A DNA stretch of 64,000 nucleotides. Source: JAGXLC01 sp041686375. GTDB lineage: Bacteria > Bacteroidota > Bacteroidia > Bacteroidales > UBA12077. Both the position numbers and the translations under genes were made by a program. The DNA lies in NCBI GenBank assembly GCA_041686375.1, contig JAWLEB010000014.1, positions 1-64,000 of the forward strand, read 5' to 3'. This document shows, one piece after another, positions 53,405 to 61,498 of this stretch; position 1 is the first letter of the stretch; each line of letters begins with the position of its first letter. The notes beneath the pieces were generated by a model. That model was not told where the DNA came from, searched no databases, and saw only the letters and a program-made list of their open reading frames with translations.

Positions 53405-53647
53405 CTATTTCTTCCGGATGAGCGAAATTATCAATCCAACAATAGCACCAACACCTCCGGATATAAGAATATTCTGACGCATGGTTGTTATCCCTGCTAC
53501 TTTTCTGCCAAAAGACTCAATGCCACTTTGGGATTGCTGGAAAATCAAATTAATATCAACATATTCTCCTGATATTCTCCCAAATACTAAATAGCCTATA
53601 ATCAGACCAATTATAGCAAAACTTACAATAAACAGTATTTTTTTCAT
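53405..53647 (-). CDS. small membrane protein
   Basis: 80 residues with two membrane helices: ILFIVSFAIIGLIIGYLVF near the N-terminus and ILISGGVGAIVGLIISLIR at the C-terminus, joined by a 35-residue polar loop (QQSQSGIESFGRKVAG). Both helices carry Gly-x-x-x-Gly-like spacing, which favours helix packing. No family recognised. Its ATG is the last triplet of a family B repeat, as in the barrel gene at 17639. Real expression is supported only by its signal-like N-terminus and the basic C-terminal RKK. Confidence 0.6.
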   Translation of the reverse strand: MKKILFIVSFAIIGLIIGYLVFGRISGEYVDINLIFQQSQSGIESFGRKVAGITTMRQNILISGGVGAIVGLIISLIRKK

Positions 53648-53836
53648 TTGGATATCGTTTTTTTACAGTTATTAACTCATTTGAATAAATTGCAGTTATT
53701 ATGCTTATTTTACATGATTTACAAAACGAATCTTAAGGCAATTATTAATTTTGATAAATAAATCCGCGTTTATCCGCTCAATCCGTGTCATCTGAGTTCT
53801 ATCCATGTCCTTTGGTCTACGCTGGTGGATGAGGGG
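53645..53836 (-). repeat. intergenic repeat family B, copy 2, ending on a start codon
   Basis: 192 bases, closely matching copy 1 at 17450-17641. On the minus strand it begins CCCCTCATCCACCAGCGTAG and ends CAAATG, the start of the small membrane protein gene. Confidence 0.9.
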
Positions 53837-53870
53837 TTCATAAGCAAATAAGTTTTAAATTAAAGAAAAC

Positions 53871-53903
53871 AAGCCTTCTGGAATAATTTTCCCGGTAAGG
53901 CTT
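53871..53903 (-). terminator. terminator of the hemerythrin gene
   Basis: AAGCCTT and AAGGCTT arms around a 19-base loop that contains a short CTGG/CCGG extension; minus-strand T run GTTTTC follows. Fifteen bases after the stop. Confidence 0.5.
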
Positions 53904-53917
53904 ATTGTATATAGATT

Positions 53918-54319
53918 TCATATTCGTTCTTGCAAGTACGGTGCATATTGCTGGTCAGTTTTCAATATATGATTTACCAGCCATTTTTTAAGAAAGTTAG
54001 CAACTTCTATTGATGTTTTACTGTCGCCTCCCTCAAATTTGTCTTTATATTTCTTTATTTCTTCCACAAAATTCTGATGTTCTTTCTTATGATCCTCATA
54101 GCCGGGGAAACCATAAATAAGCATCAGCTTCTCTTCAGAAAAGAAATGGGTTTTAGCATAATCAAACAATTCATTGAATATCTCATTCAATTTTTCCTTT
54201 CCCTGGCCCTTTGACATAGCTTCATAGAGGTCATTAATCAATGACACCAGTTGCATGTGCTGGGTATCAATTTCATCAATATTTGTAGCCATTGAATATT
54301 TCCATTGAATAAAACTCAT
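53918..54319 (-). CDS. bacteriohemerythrin
   Basis: 133 residues from the ATG at 54319 (MSFIQWKYSMATNIDEIDTQ); the ATG at 54385 adds 22 residues not seen in the family. The di-iron ligands are in place: His in IDTQHMQLV, His and Glu in YAKTHFFSEEKLM, two His in EDHKKEHQNF, and the final His and Asp in WLVNHILKTDQQYAPYL. It binds O2 reversibly and may buffer or deliver oxygen in a microaerobic or anaerobic cell. A single-domain protein with no fused sensor. Terminator follows. Confidence 0.94.
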   Translation of the reverse strand: MSFIQWKYSMATNIDEIDTQHMQLVSLINDLYEAMSKGQGKEKLNEIFNELFDYAKTHFFSEEKLMLIYGFPGYEDHKKEHQNFVEEIKKYKDKFEGGDSKTSIEVANFLKKWLVNHILKTDQQYAPYLQERI

Positions 54320-54486
54320 AATTGCAGGACTTTTGGGATATTGAATTTTTATAATTAACAGCTTAAGCTTGAAATTGTTTAACAATTATAATCCACTTTT
54401 AGTCAATATAAAAGTTAATTACCATAAAAACCACTTCATCAATTTGATGTATGAAAATAATAAAAAAACAGCACAATTATTTAAAG

Positions 54487-55260
54487 CTATACTATATAAT
54501 CCAGTAACTTTTCAGGATATGTATTTCTGATAAGCGCTCTTGCTAAGATTTGTGTTGCATCCAACAAAGGAAGGTTGCTAATTTTCTTATAAGGCAATGC
54601 ATAGGGAATTTCTGTGCATCCAAGAATGATTCCTTCTGCTCCTTTTGACTTTAAAGAACGAATACCATTGACCAGCGTATTCTTTGCTTTTTTTGTAACC
54701 GGGTTAGATACTGTTTTTATTCCATACTCAGGATGATAAATGGCCTGATGTATTCTTTCCTGCAAATCCGGATTGGCCACAACAGGTTCTAAGCCAGCAT
54801 TGATAAGGGAATTTTCATACACTTTTGACTGATAGGTTCCGGTAGTTGATAATATTCCTATCTTATGAATTTCAGAATAATGATTCTTAATAAATTGAAT
54901 CACTTCTGTGATCATATTTATCAATTGTACTTTACTTTTTGATGTTTTAAGTTCACTTTGTATTGTATTAAAAATTTCAGGTGCATGCATTGTGTTACAA
55001 GGAATTCCAATAACGTTAGCTCCTGCTTGTTCCAGTTTTAGTATGATTTCATGTACTGCATAAGCCGGATTTATATTTGTTTTTCCCATAAGAAATTCTG
55101 ACCGGTCTGCAATCTTATGAGGAATTGAAAACAAAGCTACCGGCAGATGTTCCTGATCAGAGCCGGCGATTGTTTCATTGAATATTTTTTGCGTTAAATC
55201 AAGTCCGGCATAGGGACCTACCCCGCCTACGATTCCTATGATATGTTCATTCTTAGTCAT
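54487..55260 (-). CDS. aspartate/glutamate racemase family protein
   Basis: 257 residues. GIVGGVGPYAGLDLTQKIFN at the N-terminus, GIPCNTMHAPEIF with the first catalytic Cys, GILSTTGTYQSKVYENSLIN, and LGCTEIPYALPYK with the second Cys: the two-Cys, cofactor-independent racemase layout of the Asp/Glu family. No signal peptide, so cytoplasmic. It overlaps the upstream P1 peptidase gene by 8 bases, so the two are translationally coupled. That pairing suggests handling of D-amino acids released from peptides; the actual substrate is not known. Confidence 0.88.
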   Translation of the reverse strand: MTKNEHIIGIVGGVGPYAGLDLTQKIFNETIAGSDQEHLPVALFSIPHKIADRSEFLMGKTNINPAYAVHEIILKLEQAGANVIGIPCNTMHAPEIFNTIQSELKTSKSKVQLINMITEVIQFIKNHYSEIHKIGILSTTGTYQSKVYENSLINAGLEPVVANPDLQERIHQAIYHPEYGIKTVSNPVTKKAKNTLVNGIRSLKSKGAEGIILGCTEIPYALPYKKISNLPLLDATQILARALIRNTYPEKLLDYIV

Positions 55261-56395
55261 TGTATTTGTTGTATTTTTTGAGTATTTCTAATGCTTTGTC
55301 GACAGGCAAGGCTCGTATTAGATGTCCATCTCTACCTTCCATCGACTCTGCTGTAAATAATGAGTTTAGAATAGCCTCTTCGGTGGCTTCGATTACAGCC
55401 ATAAACAATGGAGAAGTTGCATTATTTCTTAACTTTTCCATTTGGAGAGCGTCAGAATCACTTTTGTATGGGATACGTACCTGCTCATTTGCTGAAAAAG
55501 CAATCACATAATCGCCGCTACCATTGGAGGAAATTCCACCTGTTTTTGCCAGTCCTAACATAGCTCGTTTTGCCAGTCTTTCCAGATTCCTGGAAGATAA
55601 AGGAGCATCAGTAGCTACTACAATCATACAAGAACCATCAGCATTGTCATTCAATTTATCGTTCATATAATATTGATCGAGTTCAACACCAACTGGTGCA
55701 CCGTCAATCTGAAGCACTCCTCCAAAGTTTGTCTGTACAAGAACTCCTATTTTATATCCTCCTTCACTCTCTGGAAGCACCCTGGAAGAAGTACCAATGC
55801 CTCCTTTAAAACCATAACAAATAGTACCAGTACCTGCGCCTACATTTCCTTCTTCCACTTTTCTACTACTTGCGTTATCAATAGCTTTGAATCCATGTTC
55901 TTTTCGAATATGCATTCCGCGGATATCATTGAGCCATCCATCGTTTGTTTCTCCTACTACTGGATTAACAGACCTTACATTTTCATTTCCGGGTTGATCC
56001 AGGGTATATTTTATTAAAGCCTCTGAGGCAGCAGGAACAGACAAAGTATTTGTCAAAATTATTGGCGTTTCTATATTCCCAAGCTCTTTCACCTGTGAGA
56101 GACCTGCCAGCTTACCAAACCCATTTCCCACATAGATAGCAGCCGGTACTTTTTGTTGAAATATATTCCCCTCATGGGGCAGAATGGCTGTCACGCCAGT
56201 TCTTACTGAATCCCCCTGTTTATGGGTATAATGACCAACTTTAACATTCGCTACATCCGTAATCGCATTATATTCTCCGGTAGGCAGAACACCTATTGAA
56301 ATACCATAATCTCTGAGTCGTTCCTGACTCTGTGCATTGATGACAGTGGTTAACAGACATAGCACAAAAAAATATAGCGGTGTATTTAATCTCAT
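55253..56395 (-). CDS. P1 family peptidase (DmpA-like aminopeptidase), exported
   Basis: 380 residues with a Sec signal peptide (LYFFVLCLLTTVINA, cleavage before QSQ). DmpA-family blocks: RDYGISIGVLPTGEYNAITD, VGHYTHKQGDSVRTGVTAIL, PAAIYVGNGFGKLAGLSQV, VGAGTGTICYGFKGGIGTSS, VLVQTNFGGVLQIDG and GISSNGSGDYVIAFS. These N-terminal-nucleophile enzymes cleave themselves into two chains and release N-terminal L- or D-residues or amides. Exported, it would act on peptides in the envelope. It precedes the racemase gene with an 8-base overlap. Confidence 0.9.
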   Translation of the reverse strand: MRLNTPLYFFVLCLLTTVINAQSQERLRDYGISIGVLPTGEYNAITDVANVKVGHYTHKQGDSVRTGVTAILPHEGNIFQQKVPAAIYVGNGFGKLAGLSQVKELGNIETPIILTNTLSVPAASEALIKYTLDQPGNENVRSVNPVVGETNDGWLNDIRGMHIRKEHGFKAIDNASSRKVEEGNVGAGTGTICYGFKGGIGTSSRVLPESEGGYKIGVLVQTNFGGVLQIDGAPVGVELDQYYMNDKLNDNADGSCMIVVATDAPLSSRNLERLAKRAMLGLAKTGGISSNGSGDYVIAFSANEQVRIPYKSDSDALQMEKLRNNATSPLFMAVIEATEEAILNSLFTAESMEGRDGHLIRALPVDKALEILKKYNKYND

Positions 56396-56543
56396 AGCAT
56401 ATAGTTATTTAATGTATTATTGGTAAATATTTTATACGAAGAATGAAAATAACTGGTTATAGTTTAAAAGTTTACAAAATTTTAACTCTTTCTATTCATT
56501 AACATCATCAAAATTAAACCTGAACCCCAGTCTTTTACCTGTT

Positions 56544-56693
56544 TTAAGCTTCATTATAATTTTTTACTAAGGTTTCCTGTACAGATCTTAATTCTTTATA
56601 TGTGCTAAAAGTATTATCAAATACCTGTTGTTTCAGTAAGGCTTTTACTTTGATGAGATCAGTAAGTTCTTTTTTGGCCCCTTCGTAATTCAT
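56544..56693 (-). CDS. possible small protein downstream of proS
   Basis: 49 residues, MNYEGAKKELTDLIKVKALL then KQQVFDNTFSTYKELRSVQE, starting 23 bases after the proS stop on the same strand. Helical and amphipathic, with periodic hydrophobic residues and no stop in a stretch that is otherwise poor in open frames. No family recognised. It could also be chance, so confidence is low. Confidence 0.35.
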   Translation of the reverse strand: MNYEGAKKELTDLIKVKALLKQQVFDNTFSTYKELRSVQETLVKNYNEA

Positions 56694-56716
56694 ACTAGTA
56701 AAGATTTAATAAGAAA

Positions 56717-58192
56717 TCAGTAAGCTCTGGCAAAAACCACTCTCTTCGCTGAAGGCTTTCCTGTTACGATACACTGCCCTTTTTCTTCCTCATTATCAAT
56801 AGGTATACATCTTATGCTAGCTCTGGTCTCATTTTTAACTTTTTCCTCTGTCTCTGCCGTACCATCCCAATGGGCTTCAACAAATCCTCCCTCCTCGTTC
56901 ATTATACGTTTAAATTCCTCGTAATCATCAATTTTACGTGTATTATTTTTACGATAATCAAGGGCTTTTTTATAGATATTGTTTTGTATGTTATCTATGA
57001 GCTCATCAACTTTATTTAAGAGACCATCCTGATTAACAACCTCTTTTGTAAGTGTATCTCTCCGTGCAATTTCTATTGTGTTATTTTCCAAATCTTTAGG
57101 ACCAATAGCTAAACGAATGGGATAACCTTTCAATTCATATTCAGCAAATTTCCATCCGGGCTTGTGTGTATCCCTATCATCAAATTTAACGGAATATCCT
57201 TTGTCTTGTAGTTGTTTTTTGATTTTTTCTGCCTTTTCATTAATCTGAGTTAACTGCTCATTATTTTTATAGATTGGGATAATAACAATTTGAGTTGGAG
57301 CAAGTTTTGGAGGCAGCACCAGTCCATTATCATCGGAATGCGCCATTATCAATGCACCCATAAGTCGGGTTGAAACTCCCCATGATGTCGCCCAGACATA
57401 ATCCAGCTTTCCGTTTTTATCGGTAAACTGCACATCAAAAGCCTTTGCAAAATTTTGTCCGAGAAAGTGTGACGTTCCGGATTGAAGAGCTTTACCATCC
57501 TGCATCAGCGCTTCAATAGTATAGGTTTCAAGCGCTCCTGCAAATCTTTCCGAATTGGTCTTTGTACCCTTCAGTACAGGCATTCCCATCCAGTTTTCCG
57601 CAAAATCAGCATAAACATTGATCATTCTGACGGTCTCTTCCATGGCTTCTTCCTTGGTGGCATGGGCCGTATGGCCCTCTTGCCAGAGGAATTCTGTCGT
57701 ACGGAGAAATAAACGGGTTCTCATCTCCCAGCGAACGATGTTTGCCCACTGGTTTACAAGAATAGGTAAATCCCTGTATGATTGAATCCAGTTTTTATAG
57801 GTATGCCATATTATGGTTTCTGAAGTTGGGCGAACAATAAGTTCTTCTTCCAGCTTCGCTCCAGGATCAACAATAATATTGTTTTCTTTTTCATCATTTT
57901 TGAGCCGGTAATGGGTGACCACTGCACACTCCTTGGCAAATCCTTCTACATGAGAAGCTTCGCGTGAAAAAAAAGATTTTGGAATAAATAAAGGAAAGTA
58001 AGCGTTGGAATGTCCGGTATCTTTGAACATTTTATCCAAAACACCCTGCATCTTCTCCCAGATGGCAAAACCATAAGGTTTTATTACCATACATCCGCGT
58101 ACCGGACTATTTTCAGCTAAATCCGCCTTAGTCACTATATCATTATACCATTGTGAATAATTTTCTTCTTTTTTAGTAATTATTTTTGCCAT
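56717..58192 (-). CDS. proS: prolyl-tRNA synthetase (short, archaeal/eukaryotic type)
   Basis: Charges tRNA-Pro. 491 residues, lacking the editing insertion of E. coli-type enzymes. Class II motifs: the N-terminal YSQWYNDIVTKADLAENSPV, PTSETIIWHTYKNWIQSYRD, RWEMRTRLFLRTTEFLWQEG and LQSGTSHFLGQNFAKAFDV, an anticodon-binding region (KFDDRDTHKPGWKFAEYELK) and the characteristic C-terminal zinc domain ending VVFARAY. All active-site segments are intact. A tRNA-Pro gene lies at the other end of the window. Confidence 0.96.
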   Translation of the reverse strand: MAKIITKKEENYSQWYNDIVTKADLAENSPVRGCMVIKPYGFAIWEKMQGVLDKMFKDTGHSNAYFPLFIPKSFFSREASHVEGFAKECAVVTHYRLKNDEKENNIIVDPGAKLEEELIVRPTSETIIWHTYKNWIQSYRDLPILVNQWANIVRWEMRTRLFLRTTEFLWQEGHTAHATKEEAMEETVRMINVYADFAENWMGMPVLKGTKTNSERFAGALETYTIEALMQDGKALQSGTSHFLGQNFAKAFDVQFTDKNGKLDYVWATSWGVSTRLMGALIMAHSDDNGLVLPPKLAPTQIVIIPIYKNNEQLTQINEKAEKIKKQLQDKGYSVKFDDRDTHKPGWKFAEYELKGYPIRLAIGPKDLENNTIEIARRDTLTKEVVNQDGLLNKVDELIDNIQNNIYKKALDYRKNNTRKIDDYEEFKRIMNEEGGFVEAHWDGTAETEEKVKNETRASIRCIPIDNEEEKGQCIVTGKPSAKRVVFARAY

Positions 58193-58365
58193 ATTGGAAC
58201 AAAATTTGCTGTATTATTGTTAGTATTATTAAAATTAGTTAAATTAGTCGCAAAGTAAATAAATTAAATTCTATAATAAAAATAAGATGGCGCACATAAA
58301 TTTAACTTGTTAAAAAATTTTAAAATACATATTGCGTTATATAATTACAGAAAAAGGAGGGAATC

Positions 58366-59664
58366 ATGAAACGAATCAATATCATATTAATTGTAGTTAC
58401 TGCACTTTTCTTAGCTTCATGCTCCACAACGCTGAAGCAAAGAAACTCAGTAGACGATTTATATTTTAATTCTGCTGAACGAACCAGTTATGGGTATTCA
58501 GAAGAATTATCAAACGAATATACTGCTATGCTTGATGAAGATGAACAGCAAGAACAAGAACAAGATACAGTTATAGAAGACAAACAAGAAAAATCAACTC
58601 AAAGCGGATTTGACAGAGTCTTAGTTGACGATTATAATTCTGCATATGAGAGAAGAAAAGAGGCGATGAGAAGTCCTCATTATGGAATGGGAGATTATTA
58701 CAGTGTAATGTTCTCCGATGATTATTTCTATGCAAGCGCATACGATCCTGCCTTTTATAATGTTATCATTTTAGGAAATAATGTATGGGTAGAGCCAAAT
58801 TATATTTCATCTCATTTTGGCGCGGGTTGGAGATATAACCGATTCTACAATAAACCGTATCATTCTCCTTATTATAGCCATTTTGGCTTTAGTAGTTACT
58901 ATCCTTACTATCATTCACCGTTCTATTCTTATGGATTTGGCTATAGTTCCGGTTATTATGGTTATTATGGTTCACTGTATAATAATTATTATGGTTATTA
59001 TGGAAGCAGTTTCCCTTACTACACCTCTTCTGCAACAACTTACGAATACAAAAGGAAGGAAGAACGAGGTTTATTATCAGAACAAAGTACCGGAATTGCT
59101 CATAATGCTAGGCCAAGGGTTCAAAGTGATGAAGGAAACACTCAAAAAGCCGATAGCGAACAAGATAATAATACCCGTGAAATAACAAGACCACGAGCAG
59201 GGGAAAGAGATGAAGCAGCAAGGAGTCGTTATATCCGCCGAAGTGACGATGGAAAGAGAACTTCAACCTATAACAGGGAAAGAAATACATCAACCAATCA
59301 AGATAAAGTGCGGGAAAGAGAAAATTCTCTTGCCAAATATACGGAATCAAGAGAAAGACAAAAAAGAGCTGTAGAAACCAGCAGAAATACGAACAGAGAT
59401 TATGTAAGGCCAAACAATACGGAAAGATCTGCAAGAAGTATTATACGGAAAGGATCAGACAACAATAGAAGTATAAAACGATCTGATTATTCCAGAAATA
59501 ACAACTCTAACAGATCTACGGTAAAAAGAAGCAGAAGTAACAGGAGCAGTAATAGTAGCAGTTCTTCAGGTACGCGGGTAAGAAGCTCCTCCAGCAGCTC
59601 ATCTTCCTCTTCATCATCAGGAAAAAGCAGTTCTTCCAGTTCATCTGGCAGAAAGAGAAAATAA
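58366..59664 (+). CDS. lipoprotein with Tyr/Gly-rich and Ser-rich low-complexity regions
   Basis: 432 residues; lipobox Cys19 (LFLASCST). Residues about 60-75 are Gln/Glu-rich, about 150-230 form a Tyr/Gly/Ser tract (YSSGYYGYYGSLYNNYYGYY), about 260-370 are Arg/Glu/Asn-rich, and the last 60 residues are nearly all Ser with Arg/Lys (RSSSSSSSSSSSSGKSSSS). The middle part (PAFYNVIILGNNVWVEPNYI) is the only globular-looking segment. Bacteroidetes carry lipoproteins with similar Tyr-rich middles, but no function is known. Such composition suggests a disordered, possibly adhesive or phase-separating surface protein. A clear terminator follows. Confidence 0.75.
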   Translation: MKRINIILIVVTALFLASCSTTLKQRNSVDDLYFNSAERTSYGYSEELSNEYTAMLDEDEQQEQEQDTVIEDKQEKSTQSGFDRVLVDDYNSAYERRKEAMRSPHYGMGDYYSVMFSDDYFYASAYDPAFYNVIILGNNVWVEPNYISSHFGAGWRYNRFYNKPYHSPYYSHFGFSSYYPYYHSPFYSYGFGYSSGYYGYYGSLYNNYYGYYGSSFPYYTSSATTYEYKRKEERGLLSEQSTGIAHNARPRVQSDEGNTQKADSEQDNNTREITRPRAGERDEAARSRYIRRSDDGKRTSTYNRERNTSTNQDKVRERENSLAKYTESRERQKRAVETSRNTNRDYVRPNNTERSARSIIRKGSDNNRSIKRSDYSRNNNSNRSTVKRSRSNRSSNSSSSSGTRVRSSSSSSSSSSSSGKSSSSSSSGRKRK

Positions 59665-59702
59665 TTTACACATTATAACATAGAAAATAACCAAAAAAAT
59701 AT

Positions 59703-59730
59703 GCCCCAAGAAGAAGTTGGGGCTTTTTTT
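59703..59730 (+). terminator. terminator of the Tyr/Ser-rich lipoprotein gene
   Basis: GCCCCAA and TTGGGGC stem around GAAGAAG followed by seven T, 38 bases after the stop. Confidence 0.92.
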
Positions 59731-59754
59731 AAACACAATTAAAGACAGAGCTTT

Positions 59755-61260
59755 ATGAAAAAACAAATATTACTTACCACTCTATTGGCATTTATAACTT
59801 TTGGAATTTTTGCACAAAGTCTAGAGTATGAAACAGCGGTAAGAAATTCTCAAAGCACATTCAGTGGAACTGCCAGATTCACAGGTATGGGTGGCGCTTT
59901 TAATGCTTTGGGAGGAGACTTTTCCTCGCTTTCAGTTAATCCAGCCGGTGTCGCTGTGTATAGTGGATTACAAATCGTGACTACTCCAGTTTTTCATTCC
60001 GCAACGACCAATACAAATATGCTTGACTATGAGAGAGAAGAGACTGATTATAACGTAAATTTTCATAATGTAGGCCTTATATCCTCGTATGAAGTAAGTG
60101 GCGAATCCCTTTGGAAAAACATCAATTTTGCGTTAGGATACAATCAATTAAATGATTTTAACAATACTTTTAATGTGAAGTATTTCAACAAGGATTTTTC
60201 CCTAATGCATACCTATGTGGATAATGCTAAAAATGGTATTTTTGATGAAGCTTATGAAGACCTTGCGTTCCAAACTTATTTACTGAATGATTATTATATG
60301 GAAGATAATGACACTATATATGAATGGTGGTCTCCTGTTAGAGATGAAATGGAATATACAGACACAGCCTCAGGTGTAGAAGAGGTTGGTGTGAACCAGA
60401 ACAAATATGTAAATTCCTCCGGTTCAAACGGAGAATATATTTTATCTGTAGGAGGTAATTATGCAGATAAACTATTTATAGGGTTTACCTTTGGAATACA
60501 ACGTACAGATTACGAGCTAAGAAGAACGCATTCGGAATTCGAAAACAATGATGAAATGTTAAATTTTCATTCCTTCGACTTTACCGAATATGAAACACAT
60601 TCCGGGAATGGCTACAATTTTAAAATAGGGGCTATTTACCGGCCAACAGATTATATACGGCTGGGTGCAGCAATACACACCCCCACATTTTATAAAATGG
60701 AATATACCTGGTATAATGAAATGAATTCAGATTTAGACTATGGAGAGACACATTCATTTTCCTCTGATAATTATTCATACTCGTACAATTTAATAACACC
60801 CATGCGTATAGAAACAGGAGCAGCATGGCAAATTCAGGACAATGCCATTATTAGCGCTGATTATGAGCGTATCGATTATTCTACAGTAAAATTAGAGGAT
60901 AAAGAAGGCGGAAATGAATTTGAAGATGATAACCAACTTTTAAACAATACACTTGGCGCTGCAAATAATATACGTATAGGAGGAGAATACAGGCTTGACA
61001 AACTTTATTTTCGCGGGGGGTATGCACTATACCAAACGCCTTATAATGATCAAAATGCTGATTTAAAAAAGGATAAAAATATATATAGCGGAGGTATCGG
61101 ATACAGAGAAGGAGGCTTTTTCATTGACGCTTCTTTTCAACGGAGCATGGTAACAGAAAACAAAGCTCTTTACGAGTCTATATATAACCTGCAAGACCAA
61201 GCTACAAAAATCGAAAATAATTTTGATAAGTTTATTATTACCATAGGATTGAGGATGTAA
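59755..61260 (+). CDS. OmpP1/FadL family outer-membrane protein
   Basis: 501 residues with a Sec signal peptide (LLTTLLAFITFGIFA, cleavage before QSL). The N-terminal GTARFTGMGGAFNALGGDFS, SLSVNPAGVAVYSG block is diagnostic for the OmpP1/FadL/TodX transporters, in which an N-terminal hatch closes a 14-strand barrel. Later strands such as LRLGAAIHTPTFYKMEYTWY-like segments and the C-terminal FDKFIITIGLRM fit the barrel. It probably admits hydrophobic compounds such as fatty acids; the substrate cannot be read. Starts 25 bases after the terminator of the previous gene, so its promoter is not evident. Confidence 0.92.
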   Translation: MKKQILLTTLLAFITFGIFAQSLEYETAVRNSQSTFSGTARFTGMGGAFNALGGDFSSLSVNPAGVAVYSGLQIVTTPVFHSATTNTNMLDYEREETDYNVNFHNVGLISSYEVSGESLWKNINFALGYNQLNDFNNTFNVKYFNKDFSLMHTYVDNAKNGIFDEAYEDLAFQTYLLNDYYMEDNDTIYEWWSPVRDEMEYTDTASGVEEVGVNQNKYVNSSGSNGEYILSVGGNYADKLFIGFTFGIQRTDYELRRTHSEFENNDEMLNFHSFDFTEYETHSGNGYNFKIGAIYRPTDYIRLGAAIHTPTFYKMEYTWYNEMNSDLDYGETHSFSSDNYSYSYNLITPMRIETGAAWQIQDNAIISADYERIDYSTVKLEDKEGGNEFEDDNQLLNNTLGAANNIRIGGEYRLDKLYFRGGYALYQTPYNDQNADLKKDKNIYSGGIGYREGGFFIDASFQRSMVTENKALYESIYNLQDQATKIENNFDKFIITIGLRM

Positions 61261-61498
61261 TTATAATTTTATTGACATAATTCCTCTTTTTACAACTTCT
61301 TTTCCTGCGAATATTTATTTTAACCTAAGTTGTCAGTCTTCCTATATCAAATGGAGAATTCAGCTTAGGTTATGTCATATTTTACAGATTAAATTTATAT
61401 ATATATTTAATAATTTCCTATTATTTGTTTATTTTCGCAAAGAATCTACGACCCCAAAAACTATTACGATTGAAGAATAATCGTTTGAAAAACCTGAT

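Noticed and set aside
58960..59030. Tyr/Gly codon repetition as a DNA tandem repeat
   Set aside because: The repetition is at protein level; the codons vary and no fixed DNA unit repeats.
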